In this document: one piece after another, positions 32,545-41,147 of the stretch | How the letters are laid out: every line of letters starts with the position of its first letter | Position numbering within the stretch: the stretch's first letter is position 1 | Assembly (NCBI RefSeq): GCF_000332315.1 | Contig: NZ_KB235935.1 | Location: 1 to 64,000 of the forward strand | Direction: 5' to 3' | DNA: 64,000 bases | Source of the DNA: Prochlorothrix hollandica PCC 9006 = CALU 1027 | GTDB taxonomy: Bacteria > Cyanobacteriota > Cyanobacteriia > Prochlorotrichales > Prochlorotrichaceae | Made by a program: the position numbers and the translations under genes | Notes under the pieces: model-generated | The model's database searches: none | Told to the model about the DNA's origin: nothing | Seen by the model: the letters and a program-made list of their open reading frames with translations, nothing else

Positions 32545-34305
32545 CTATAGCCCTAAATCAGCCTTAGCCGCTAGGGCTGCATCTAGCACCACCTCCGTGG
32601 GCAGAGATTCCCAGTCCACGACCCCCAAATCTGCATAAAAGGCTTCATCGTAGGCGCGGGTTTGTACCACCACCGGCATGGGCACCGCATGGCCCAGCAA
32701 CAGGCATTGTTGTTTAGAATCCAGTTTGGCTAAGACCGATCGCAGGTTTTGCCCCCCCGATACCCCGGTGAAAATGGCATCAATGTCTTTCTCATCGTTG
32801 AGGAGGGCCGTAATCCGACTGCCAATTTGGGACATTACTTCCGGGTCAATACCAGAGGGTCGCTGATCCACCACCAACAGGGTCACAAAGTACTTGCGCA
32901 TTTCGCGGGCAATGGTGCCAAAAATGGTTTGCTTGACGGTATTGGAGTCGAGAAAGCGGTGGGCTTCTTCGATAGTAATCATTAATTGCCGGGGGCGATC
33001 GTCGGGGTTCTTGGTTTGTAAAAACGTCTCAGCTTTGCGCACATAGGCTTGGTGAACTCGGCGGGAAATAGTGTTGGTAGCTAACATATAGGACAACATA
33101 TTGGACTGGGAGCCAAATTCAATGACAATATGTTTACCCGCCTCTAGGGCTTGGATAATTTGAGCCACATAATTATGCTTGCAAGTGTTACGAATATACT
33201 TAAGATCATCAAGGCGAGTCAGTTTCCGTTGCAGGGCCATGATCGAGGCTTTACTGCCCATTTTGACCTCGCAAAATTCCTGAATCTCGGTATTGTTCAT
33301 GGTCAATAACCGATTAATCCAAGCTTTGCCAAATTCATTGCGGAGAATAATGGCATTCTCCAAACTAGCCTCCGACAGGTTCAATTCATCCCGCACCAGC
33401 ATCAAATCTTCCACATCGATTTGGTCATAGCTGATGTAAAGCTCCTGGGCATCCCGCACTCCCCGCCGACGGGTGGACTCCGGATCGAGGGTGTAGATCT
33501 GCACCTCATGGGGAAACAGTTGGCGCAACCCTTTGACGGTGCTCAGTTGTCGCCCTTCCCGGGTGGCTTCCCAGCCATATTCCGAGTGCATATCAAAAAT
33601 AAGATTGACCGCCGCCTGTTTACGAATGGTGCCCGCCAACACCAAGCGAGTCAGGAAGGATTTACCGGTGCCTGACTTGCCAAAAATGCCATTACTGCGC
33701 TCCACAAAGCGATCGAGATCCAGACAAATCGGCACATCCATGTCAACGGGCCGACCAATGGCAAAGTTCCGGCGATGGGGATCATCTTCCCAACCAAACA
33801 CCATCCGAAAATCCCGTTCCCGCGCTTCATAAACCTGACTGAAATGGCTGGGAATGGTTTTCACCGGCAACAGCTCTAGGTTTTCACTGCTTTGGGCCTG
33901 AAACGAACCAAGGGTTAATTGTTGATCCAGTGACTGCCCCCGGCCTAGGCGCTGCCCCTTAGCGATCCGTTTCTGAGCCGATGAGGAATCCTTAAAATTG
34001 CCCTCCGCCTTGGGGGTAAACATCAGCATGGGGGCAAGTTCTACGGTGCCATAGATGTTGCTGCCCGCCAAAACCTCCTGGAGAAAATCATTACCCGGCT
34101 CAGGGGGATTGGCTAAAATGCGAGGGCTAGCACTGCCCAGGGAAACATCGGTGAGCAGACAGAAAAATTGCGATCGCTGCCCCCGCACCACCAGGAATTT
34201 CCCCACTCGCATTTCTTCCACCGAGACATTGGCATGGAGGCGCACCTCTAAGCCTTTGCTGAGGGATCCTTGGATCACAAGACCTAGGGGCGGGTCAGTT
34301 GACAT
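32545..34305 (-). CDS. HerA/DUF87-type ATPase (paralogue 1)
   Basis: 586 residues. N-terminal beta-barrel (HAS-barrel-like, about 1-110), then a RecA-like ATPase with Walker A GIFGKSGTGKSFLTRL (about 208-223), IFDMHSEYGWE, Walker B LMITIEEAHRFLD (about 455) and the sensor/arginine region VVDQRPSGIDPEVMSQIGSRI. HerA-type hexamers translocate DNA, often with NurA nuclease in archaea or SIR2/DUF4297 partners in bacterial defence; no such partner lies beside it. This clade is conserved in cyanobacteria, role unknown. The 3' end carries an 18-bp duplication including the stop codon (32516-32550). Confidence 0.85.
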   Translation of the reverse strand: MSTDPPLGLVIQGSLSKGLEVRLHANVSVEEMRVGKFLVVRGQRSQFFCLLTDVSLGSASPRILANPPEPGNDFLQEVLAGSNIYGTVELAPMLMFTPKAEGNFKDSSSAQKRIAKGQRLGRGQSLDQQLTLGSFQAQSSENLELLPVKTIPSHFSQVYEARERDFRMVFGWEDDPHRRNFAIGRPVDMDVPICLDLDRFVERSNGIFGKSGTGKSFLTRLVLAGTIRKQAAVNLIFDMHSEYGWEATREGRQLSTVKGLRQLFPHEVQIYTLDPESTRRRGVRDAQELYISYDQIDVEDLMLVRDELNLSEASLENAIILRNEFGKAWINRLLTMNNTEIQEFCEVKMGSKASIMALQRKLTRLDDLKYIRNTCKHNYVAQIIQALEAGKHIVIEFGSQSNMLSYMLATNTISRRVHQAYVRKAETFLQTKNPDDRPRQLMITIEEAHRFLDSNTVKQTIFGTIAREMRKYFVTLLVVDQRPSGIDPEVMSQIGSRITALLNDEKDIDAIFTGVSGGQNLRSVLAKLDSKQQCLLLGHAVPMPVVVQTRAYDEAFYADLGVVDWESLPTEVVLDAALAAKADLGL

Positions 34306-34439
34306 AGAAAAACTCGATGGCGATGGAACTCAACGAGGACCTCAATTTTCCACAAACCCAGGTCCCTAATTCCTAAAGCATAGATCGAATTTCCCCAAAC
34401 CCGAACCGAGGCCAAAATTCTAAGGGTTTAGAACCCATT

Positions 34440-34690
34440 GAACGAGCAACCTTTGCCTCCCTGTGTTGGGTTTCGCCCGATAGTTTGGGGCGGTGTACCT
34501 GAAGTATTGGACAGATCAACCCAACCTACGATCGACGGTGAAAACCGTAGAAAACCGTAGGTTGGGTAGAGGCACGAAACCCAACGAGCAACCTTTGCTT
34601 CCCTGTATTGGGTTTTGCCCGCGAGGTTGGGGCGGTGTGCCTGAAGTATTGGACAGATCAACCCAACCTACGGTTTTTACGGTCGATCGG
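34440..34690. repeat. ~122-bp direct repeat (GTAGGTTGGGTAGAGG family)
   Basis: Two consecutive copies of ACGAGCAACCTTTGC ... TTGGGGCGGTGT(A/G)CCTGAAGTA ... GACAGATCAACCCAACCTAC, with the second preceded by GTAGGTTGGGTAGAGGCACG (34557). GTAGGTTGGGT and ACCCAACCTAC form inverted ends. Same GTAGGTTGGGTAGAGG module as in 24421-24814. Confidence 0.75.
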
Positions 34691-34718
34691 TAGGCTGAGT
34701 AGAGCCTTGGGACAGATC

Positions 34719-36767
34719 TCAGGGAGTGGACCAGCGATCGATCGCCGCCTGAGCCACCGCATAATTAGGGGTTTCCGGGGGAACCAGGGCCGCAGCGGCG
34801 ATCGCCTGGGAATACTGCCCCTGCGCAGCCCGTTCCTCCGCCAAATCTAAAATAGCAGTACTCCAGTCCCCCATCAGGCGCTGAGCCTCAAAGAAATAGA
34901 CCTGGCCTTCGGGGATCTGCCGCAGGAGGGTGATGGCATCGTTATAAGAGGACGCAGAATCGAACTGGATCATTAACTGGGCCTCTTCCAGGATCAGAAT
35001 ATTGGTCTCCTTTTGCTGATCCAGCACCGTCCAATAGTCCAAGGCTTTTTGGGCATCGGTCCCCAGGGCGCGATCGGAGGGCACCAACTGCACCGCCGCC
35101 ATGGCTCCTCGATAGTCTCCCCGCTGGGCACGGCCCACCGCCATATCAAAAATAGTCTGGCTCCAGCGATCGACATCCTGTTGGGCTTCGTCGTAAAAGG
35201 GTTGACCGGGCTGGATTTGACGGGCCGCTGCAATGGCATCACTGAACTGGGAGGCTCTGTTCCCTTGGATCAGGGTGCGGGCCTGTTGTAGAATTTTTTG
35301 GTTGCGGATCCGCAGGCGATCGCGATCCACCGTCTCCAGGTCTCCACCGTCCCCAGGGATGGTCATGGGTTGGAGACTAGGGTCAGTTTGCCCCAATTCC
35401 CCCGCCCCCGCCCCATCTGGATCCGGGGTTTGCACCCCCGTTCCTTGGATCAAGACTTGGGAATAAACAGATGCCCCAGGGTCTGGAGAGTCTGGGGTCT
35501 CTGGGTCCGAAGGACGGGACAAAAAGGGAATATCGGCGGTGAGGCGCTGGAACAACTCAGGATTGAGCAGTTGCAAGCCCAGGGGAGCCAGAAACGCCCC
35601 CAGAATCAGCCACAACCACGGAGGCAATCCCCAGGGACGACGGAAGAAACCGGGTTGAGGGGATGGCAAGGTTGCGCCATATCCCCCCAAGCCCGTGCCT
35701 CCCAGGATCACCGTGGACGGTGTCACCCCTGGGGGCTGGGGCAGGGACGGCGATCGCCTCTGGGTTAGAGGAGGATTGGGGGAGGACGGGGCGGCGGGGG
35801 GCGCGAAGGAGGGTAAGGCAGGGCTGATGGGGATTCCCTTAGCCTTAGCCTTAGCCATTAATCCTAGGCCGGCTGCGATCGCCGTGCCAGCGATGGCCGT
35901 GCTTTTCTCCACCAGACCCGTCCCCCCAGGGCCGGGGGGGGGATCCAGAGCCACAGGGCCAGCCTCCAGGGGCAGGGAAGCACCGGGCAGATCCAGGGGG
36001 GCAACGCCATCAGCCGATCCCCTGCCATCGGCAGTGGGATACAGGGAAAACTGGCGGGATCCCACGGTCACCAGGGTTTGGGTCGGTCGCCAGTGGTGAT
36101 TGCATAGTTCCCCTAGGCGAGCCTGAAGATAGTCTTGGAGGGATCCCAGGGTTTCGCAATGCTGAATGCGTAGCCCCTCCATTAGGGCCGTCGTAAACAG
36201 ACCCTGGCGTAGATCGGTGGTTTCGTGGGAAAACTGGTCAGCTTGGGCGGAAAGCAGGGTGGCAATACCAAATTGATCCGCCAGTTCAGCAGTTTGTCGC
36301 CCCGGTAGGCTCCCGGCGTGAACCCCCTGGCTGCGGTTCATATCCAACATCAGCAGGATGGAGGAGGTGGCGGCACCATGCAAAATATGCAGCAGCGATC
36401 GCACGGCAATACCGGTTTCCCCACTACGGCGAGGATCCCCTTCCCAGGGCATGAGGTAATCCTCCCCATCCTGGCAGACCCCATGGCCACTAAAAAAGAC
36501 CCACAGCACATCCTGGGGCTGGAGTTGCTCATTGCAGACCCACTGCAACCAATTCATCAAGGTTTCCCGGTGGGGGAAGGTGGATTTATCCCCAAGGCGG
36601 GGGGCTGTTTCCGCGAGGAGCAAGGCCCGATCGGGGGGTAGCGATCGCTCCTCCACCAGAAACCGTTGCAGGGCTTCTGCGTCCTGCTGCCCATATTGAA
36701 GGGGTTGAAAAAGCTGGTATTGATTGATGCCGATGGCGATCGCCCAGTGCTTGCCCATGGGTCCCAC
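34719..36767 (-). CDS. Caspase-fold (orthocaspase-like) protein lacking the catalytic Cys
   Basis: 682 residues. The N-terminal ~240 residues are a peptidase C14 p20-like domain: HWAIAIGINQY, QYGQQDAEALQRFL, DVLWVFFSGHGVCQDGEDYL with catalytic His95, and SILLMLDMNRSQGVHAG, where active caspases have D-x-C. Here Asn144 stands at the Cys position, as in the inactive pseudo-variants known in cyanobacteria. Next come a Pro-rich linker, a single membrane span (PWLWLILGAFLAPLGLQLL, ~380-400), and a C-terminal helical TPR-like region with three related units (RTLIQGNRASQFSDAIAAAR; RAQRGDYRGAMAAVQLVP; RAAQGQYSQAIAAAALVP). Probably a membrane-tethered scaffold rather than a protease. Start could be the second Met (MGKHWAIA). 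Confidence 0.88.
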   Translation of the reverse strand: MGPMGKHWAIAIGINQYQLFQPLQYGQQDAEALQRFLVEERSLPPDRALLLAETAPRLGDKSTFPHRETLMNWLQWVCNEQLQPQDVLWVFFSGHGVCQDGEDYLMPWEGDPRRSGETGIAVRSLLHILHGAATSSILLMLDMNRSQGVHAGSLPGRQTAELADQFGIATLLSAQADQFSHETTDLRQGLFTTALMEGLRIQHCETLGSLQDYLQARLGELCNHHWRPTQTLVTVGSRQFSLYPTADGRGSADGVAPLDLPGASLPLEAGPVALDPPPGPGGTGLVEKSTAIAGTAIAAGLGLMAKAKAKGIPISPALPSFAPPAAPSSPNPPLTQRRSPSLPQPPGVTPSTVILGGTGLGGYGATLPSPQPGFFRRPWGLPPWLWLILGAFLAPLGLQLLNPELFQRLTADIPFLSRPSDPETPDSPDPGASVYSQVLIQGTGVQTPDPDGAGAGELGQTDPSLQPMTIPGDGGDLETVDRDRLRIRNQKILQQARTLIQGNRASQFSDAIAAARQIQPGQPFYDEAQQDVDRWSQTIFDMAVGRAQRGDYRGAMAAVQLVPSDRALGTDAQKALDYWTVLDQQKETNILILEEAQLMIQFDSASSYNDAITLLRQIPEGQVYFFEAQRLMGDWSTAILDLAEERAAQGQYSQAIAAAALVPPETPNYAVAQAAIDRWSTP

Positions 36768-37190
36768 GTCCTTCCGTCATGAGTCTTAACTTGTAAAGCC
36801 GTTCCAGTGCCAGATCCGCAGGTTCCACGGGCCATCCTCCGCTCCCACACCAGAAAAGTCACCGCTATAATAGCCCCTCCCTTGTCTTTTGGACGGATTC
36901 CAAAAAATTGATCTGTAGAGGCTCCCCATGGATGTTCCAGGGATCTAAATCCATTGGCTCTCCCCAGACAGCAGTCCGAAATAGATCGTGTGGTGTGTGC
37001 GCTCCGGGCGAACACCACCCTAAGGGTTTCAGCCATTGAAGTTCTTGCAACTGAATTTAGGATTGCGAGAGTTTCATTCAAATAATGCTGTTGGTCGATG
37101 GCGATCTCTATCATCTGTTTGTCGAGGTCGTGATGCCCCATCACGCTCATGTACTGATTAAGCAAGTCCCTCCGAAAATCCATCGCCTGG
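36768..37190. other. Intergenic region upstream of the caspase-like gene
   Basis: Contains the decayed MITE below (36969-37068) and otherwise no gene I can support. Long minus-strand frames running from 37426 leftwards are assembled from the 54-bp repeats and are rejected. Confidence 0.5.
36969..37068. mobile_element. MITE family 1 copy, decayed
   Basis: Inverted copy CAGCAGTCCGAAATAGATCG ... GGTTTCAGCCATTGAAG ... CAACTGAATTTAGGATTGCG. The terminal TA and last bases are lost on both sides, and internal bases have diverged: the oldest-looking member of the family. Confidence 0.75.
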
Positions 37191-37514
37191 GATGGTCGAG
37201 TTGTACTCGACCCGAAGCCGACTACAAGTCGGCTCTCCCAGGAGGATGGTCGAGTTGTACTCGACCCAAAGCCGACTACAAGTCGGCTCTCCCAGGAGGA
37301 TGGTCGAGTTGTACTCGACCCTAAGCCGACTACAAGTCGGCTCTCCCAGGAGGATGGTCGAGTTGTACTCAACCCAAAGCCGACTACAAGTCGGCTCTCC
37401 CAGGAGGATGGTCGAGTTGTACTCAACCCTAAGCCGACTACAAGTCGGCTCTCCCAGGAGGATGGTCGAGTTGTACTCGACCCTAAGCCGACTACAAGTC
37501 GGCTCTCCCAGGAG
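37191..37514. repeat. 54-bp tandem array, six copies
   Basis: Units start at 37191, 37245, 37299, 37353, 37407 and 37461. Each contains two palindromes, GTCGAGTTGTACTCGAC and AGCCGACTACAAGTCGGCT, joined by CTCCCAGGAGGATG. Substitutions among units are few, so the expansion is recent. No spacers, so not CRISPR. The same two palindromes occur in the 176-bp repeats at 24421. Confidence 0.93.
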
Positions 37515-37582
37515 GATATAAACGGTTACTTGAGTTCATCATTACTTGAGTGAAACTTTCAGGATTGCTGTAAGAACCCGTT

Positions 37583-37680
37583 CGTAATAACGACTTCAGT
37601 CGTTCCCCTCCCAAAAGCGATCGACCAGAGCGACTGAAGTCGCTACTACAAACCAGAGCGACTGAAGTCGCTACTACTGC
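37583..37680. repeat. ACGACTTCAGTCGT / AGCGACTGAAGTCGCT stem-loops (family 6)
   Basis: Three palindromes: AACGACTTCAGTCGTT followed by two AGCGACTGAAGTCGCT separated by ACTACAAACCAG. Same family as 18432-18620 and 50757-50785. Confidence 0.8.
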
Positions 37681-37923
37681 GCCAATCAACTCTATCCGTG
37701 AATCTACTGGAGACTCCAAGAAAGTCAAGGAAGAAACCCACCGATTGATTGAGGTAATCTCTATGTGGCTCTGGATCATCAGCCAGATCTCAGAGCTAAA
37801 TAGATGAAAAGTCTATGAATTTTCTGGATCTATCTGGTAGGGTACGAATAGATAACCTTATAGTGGAGGCATTGCCCCCTCGGCTCTGCTGTACCCGGTC
37901 TTTCCCTGCGATCGTTTGGAATC

Positions 37924-38403
37924 ATGGCTGTTCCCTTTTCTGATGTCCCCCGTTATTCCCCAAGCCGTGATCAACAGCTTGCCCCAGTCCCCACGGCTGC
38001 CTATGCTTTGCAGTATCAAATTAAGACCCAGGATGCTGGAGTAATTCTGAGGATTTGGGAATCATGTTCGGTAGATCGCCCGGAAACAGACGTTATCTTT
38101 GCAATTCATGTCAAGTTAGCGTCTGCCGCTGCTGCGTTAATCTGGCTGCGGGAATATAGCGCCCAACTCAGTTGGCAGCAGCCCCCGATGGTGCAGGCGT
38201 ATGAAGCGGGAACCATTACCATTGATCCGACTCCCACGGCAAAAGTGCAAACTCACTCCTCCCCCTCCAAGACACTATCAAAGGCGTTGGGCACTGTGGA
38301 TTCCACCGAAAAGATCCGCCTCAGTTTCTTGTCTCGATCGGTCATAAATCAGCATCGGTCTCAAGACGGTTTGCCGGACGCTGTAGCATCCCCTGAGAGC
38401 TAG
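37924..38403 (+). CDS. Hypothetical protein
   Basis: 159 residues from the ATG at 37924. A compact N-terminal part (AYALQYQIKTQDAGVILRIWES, IFAIHVKLASAAAALIWLRE) looks like a small alpha/beta domain; the last ~60 residues are Ser/Thr/Pro-rich and probably disordered. No family recognised, no signal peptide or membrane span. Codon use fits the neighbours. The stop codon TAG lies in a 29-bp sequence (38400-38428) that recurs inverted at 30863-30891 with 26 matches. Function unknown. Confidence 0.55.
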   Translation: MAVPFSDVPRYSPSRDQQLAPVPTAAYALQYQIKTQDAGVILRIWESCSVDRPETDVIFAIHVKLASAAAALIWLREYSAQLSWQQPPMVQAYEAGTITIDPTPTAKVQTHSSPSKTLSKALGTVDSTEKIRLSFLSRSVINQHRSQDGLPDAVASPES

Positions 38404-38732
38404 TACACCAGGGTGTCAGTCCGCCTACCCTGAGAAAATTCCAGCGCATCGGCATCTGGGCTTCAGGGGTTTCTTAGAGGGTAGTGATCGTTAAGCCCCA
38501 GTCTGCTAGGCGGCGCAGGAGCGCCACGGGTGGCATTTCCACGCAGAGCGTGGGGGAGCGTGGGAACAATCGCAAAGATTTCTAGTTCTCCTGTCCATAG
38601 CGTTTGCCATGGGCTTACCCTGTCTTAAAATACTTGCCTTAAAATACTTGCCTTAAAATGCTTGCCTTAAAATGCTTGCCTTAAAATGCCTGTTGACGGG
38701 ACAACTGCTGCGTCCAATCCTAGGAGATTGCT
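38404..38732. repeat. Intergenic region with 15-bp tandem array
   Basis: No gene. TTGCCTTAAAATGC/TTGCCTTAAAATAC-type 15-bp units are repeated about five times at 38622-38690, just upstream of the DUF4349 gene. Palindromic bits GGCGCAGGAGCGCC and CCACGCAGAGCGTGG lie at 38512-38555. Confidence 0.65.
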
Positions 38733-39899
38733 ATGGTTCCTCCTGCGTCTGATCCGTTTTCGTCCGTTAAGGCTGGATCTGCGGTTTTTTTGCCTACCGC
38801 TGCTGTGCCTACCGCTGCTGTGCCTGCCGGTGCCATGCGTATTGATTCCCTGGCTACCGCTGCTGTGCCTGTCGGTTCCCCGTCTGTCCCTGTTGCTGGG
38901 GTGCAGGTTGCCTCTCGTCCTCGTTCCCTTGAGCTGTTGAGCCAGCGTCGTTTGCAGCGATCGCGCCAACCTTGGGTCTGGATTACCTTATTGGGAGTTG
39001 GGGCGATCGCGGCCTGTGGCGCAGCCCCCGAAGCGGGCCTAGACTCCATGGCCAGTAGTCCCAGTCAGGCCAGCCGCGCCGAACTAGCCCCCACCGAAGC
39101 CTTGGCTCCCGGTGCCAGTGATGTCGCAACCGGTAATGTCGCAACCGGTGCTGTGGCGGGCGAAGCCCAACCGCTGACCGCCAAGGGAAGCAGCGCTGAC
39201 ACCAGTCCCCGCGCCGCTCCCCAACTGATCAAAACCGCAGAGCTGAATTTAGAGGTGGCCAATACCCGTGATGCGGTGGCTAGCTTGGTGCAACAGGTGC
39301 GGCAACAGCAGGGGGATGTGCTGCAACTGGAGGATCAGGTACCCCTGCGGGAAAACCTGCCCCACTTCGCCTATGTGCAGGTGCGGGTGCCCCAGGATCG
39401 CCTCGATCGCACCCTGGAGCAACTGAGCAGTTTAGGCGAGGTCACCCAGCAGCGCCTGTCGGTGGAGGATGTGGCCAATCAACTGGTGGACTTTGAGGCC
39501 CGGTTGCGAAACCTGAAGAAAGCCGAGGAAATGACCTTGGGGATTATGGAGCGATCGGGGGATGTGGCCGATATTTTGCAGGTGTCCCAGGAATTGGCCC
39601 GTATTCGGGAGCAAATCGAGCAAATCAACGGTCAATTGCAACGGCTCCAGGTGCAGGTGGCCTATTCCACCATTAACATTTACCTGACGGAACCAGTGGC
39701 CAGTGTGATCCCCCCCAGGGGCGATTGGCGCGGCGATCTGACCTTGGCATGGCGACGATCGACCCGATCCCTGGGGCAGTTCACCCAAGGGCTGGTGGTG
39801 TTGGCCATTTGGCTGGTGGTCTATAGCCCCTACTGGTTGGTTCTGGGGGGTGGATACCTGTGGTTATATCGGGTTCTGCGGCGGCGATCGCAACCCTGA
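38733..39899 (+). CDS. DUF4349 lipoprotein-like membrane protein
   Basis: 388 codons from the ATG at 38733. The conserved DUF4349 part (~165-380) reads LIKTAELNLEVANTRDAVASL, LPHFAYVQVRVPQDRLDRTLEQL, GEVTQQRLSVEDVANQLVDFEARLRNL and a coiled coil, then a C-terminal membrane helix (LVVLAIWLVVYSPYWLVLGGGYLWLY). A lipobox-like IAAC at residue 95 follows a basic stretch and hydrophobic core (WVWITLLGVGAIAAC). The first ~68 codons are Ala/Val/Pro repeats derived from a 15-bp tandem (CCTACCGCTGCTGTG). A TTG at 38937 would give a standard lipoprotein signal peptide and may be the real start. Family function unknown; cell-envelope location likely. Confidence 0.8.
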   Translation: MVPPASDPFSSVKAGSAVFLPTAAVPTAAVPAGAMRIDSLATAAVPVGSPSVPVAGVQVASRPRSLELLSQRRLQRSRQPWVWITLLGVGAIAACGAAPEAGLDSMASSPSQASRAELAPTEALAPGASDVATGNVATGAVAGEAQPLTAKGSSADTSPRAAPQLIKTAELNLEVANTRDAVASLVQQVRQQQGDVLQLEDQVPLRENLPHFAYVQVRVPQDRLDRTLEQLSSLGEVTQQRLSVEDVANQLVDFEARLRNLKKAEEMTLGIMERSGDVADILQVSQELARIREQIEQINGQLQRLQVQVAYSTINIYLTEPVASVIPPRGDWRGDLTLAWRRSTRSLGQFTQGLVVLAIWLVVYSPYWLVLGGGYLWLYRVLRRRSQP

Positions 39900-39931
39900 T
39901 CGGATGCCCGATCCCACAGGCGATCGCACCC

Positions 39932-40834
39932 CTAAGTCTTGGCTCTCCCAGCCCCGGGCAGGCGATCGGGGCTAGTCCCCATCAAATCCGCCAGGGCTTG
40001 GTTGAGGTTTTGGGGATCCATGAACAGCACCTTAGAATTATTGCTTTCCCCAATCTTCTGGCTGGCATCCATATAACGCTGGGCCACCAGAAACTTAATC
40101 ACCTCCTGGAACACCGGGGTATGTTGATCCAGTTGCTCAATGCCCTGTTCCCGCATGGTTTCCGTGATAATACGAATGGCGCTGGCGATCCCCTTGGCCT
40201 CTTCCTCCGCTGCCCGTTGGCGACCTTCCGCCTCTCGCACTGCCGCATCCCGCTTGCCCCTGGCCACTTCCATGGCCGCTTCCCGCTCATTTTCCGCCGC
40301 CTTCGCTTTGGCCATGCTGCTCTTGACATCATCGGGCAGGATAATATCCTTGATTTCCACCCGGGTCACCTTCACGCCCCAATTGGCCGTTGCCTCGTCC
40401 AGTTCCCGCAGTAGGGCGTTATTCATCTCATCCCGCACCGTCAAAATATCCTGAAGGACTCGCTTGCCGATTTCATTGCGCAGGGTGGTCAGCACCGTAC
40501 TTTCGACGGCTAATTTAATATCGTCCACCCCATAGTGAACTAAATAGAGATCGACGATTTTCCAATAGACCAAGCCATCGGCCTGGAGGGGCACATTGTC
40601 GGCGGTGATGGCTTCCTGGGATGGGACATCGAGAATTTGCTCGCGGGTGGTATCGACCACAATGGAATCCACCATGGGAATCGTAAAGTTCAGGCCCGGT
40701 TGTAGGGTGCGACGGTAGCGCCCCAGCCGTTCCACCAGGGCCACATCCCCCTGGTTAATGATTTTGACTGAACCGGAAACATAACCCACGATCGCCAACA
40801 TGGCGGCTAAGGCAGGGGCAAGAAACGCATCCAT
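39932..40834 (-). CDS. SPFH/band-7 (stomatin/paraslipin-like) protein
   Basis: 300 residues. N-terminal membrane anchor (FLAPALAAMLAIVGYVSGSV), then the band-7 domain: IINQGDVALVERLGRYRRTLQPGLNFTIPMVD (start quoted in part), REQILDVPSQEAITADNV, VTRVEIKDIILPDDV, followed by the coiled-coil KAKAAENEREAAMEVARGKR and a C-terminal AQRYMDASQKIGESNNSKV. Homologous to stomatin-like/QmcA proteins that assemble on membranes, regulate FtsH-type proteases and form microdomains. The ATG at 40834 was chosen because GGAGGA lies 10 bp upstream and the anchor begins there; a longer frame to 41005 includes a repeat and is rejected. Single gene. Confidence 0.92.
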   Translation of the reverse strand: MDAFLAPALAAMLAIVGYVSGSVKIINQGDVALVERLGRYRRTLQPGLNFTIPMVDSIVVDTTREQILDVPSQEAITADNVPLQADGLVYWKIVDLYLVHYGVDDIKLAVESTVLTTLRNEIGKRVLQDILTVRDEMNNALLRELDEATANWGVKVTRVEIKDIILPDDVKSSMAKAKAAENEREAAMEVARGKRDAAVREAEGRQRAAEEEAKGIASAIRIITETMREQGIEQLDQHTPVFQEVIKFLVAQRYMDASQKIGESNNSKVLFMDPQNLNQALADLMGTSPDRLPGAGRAKT

Positions 40835-40948
40835 TGTGAACTCTTCCTCCGTGACAAAACGATGACAGCAGTGGTCGTCGCGGGAGACCCAACCCCCTGT
40901 GAATGGTGACAGTTTAACCCCTTGCCCCCTCTTCAGGTAGTTTTTCCG

Positions 40949-41029
40949 GGTTCCCGCTTTAAGCGGGACAAGATTCACGGGACAGTGGGGCGATCCGCGC
41001 TCCACTGTCCCGGCATAAATTGATACCCG
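40949..41029. repeat. Palindromic repeat family 3, inverted copy
   Basis: GGGTTCCCGCTTTAAGCGGG ... CACGGGACAGTGGGGCGATC ... CTCCACTGTCCCGGCATAAA ... TTGATACCC. In the 5' flank of the SPFH gene. Confidence 0.85.
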
Positions 41030-41050
41030 TGTTTCCCCATATCCCTAAAG

Positions 41051-41147
41051 GGCACCTCGAAAAATCCAAATTATCGCCCCTGTACCAACGCAAGAATAGG
41101 GGTTGGGTTGGGTGGCTTCGCCGCCCAACCCAATTAATCGAGGTGCC
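41051..41147. mobile_element. MITE family 2 copy abutting a stop codon
   Basis: Ends GGCACCTCGA and TCGAGGTGCC; left flank CTAAAG (41045-41050), right flank CTAACC (41148-41153). The right-hand CTA is the TAG stop of the neighbouring minus-strand gene. Same orientation relative to the gene as the tyrA copy. Confidence 0.85.

Noticed and set aside
36557-37426. 289-codon minus-strand frame
   Set aside because: Runs through the 54-bp array and then antisense or out of frame across the caspase-like gene start; composed of repeat translation.
37191-37514. Possible CRISPR array
   Set aside because: Period is 54 bp and the entire unit is conserved; there are no unique spacers, and no cas genes are nearby.
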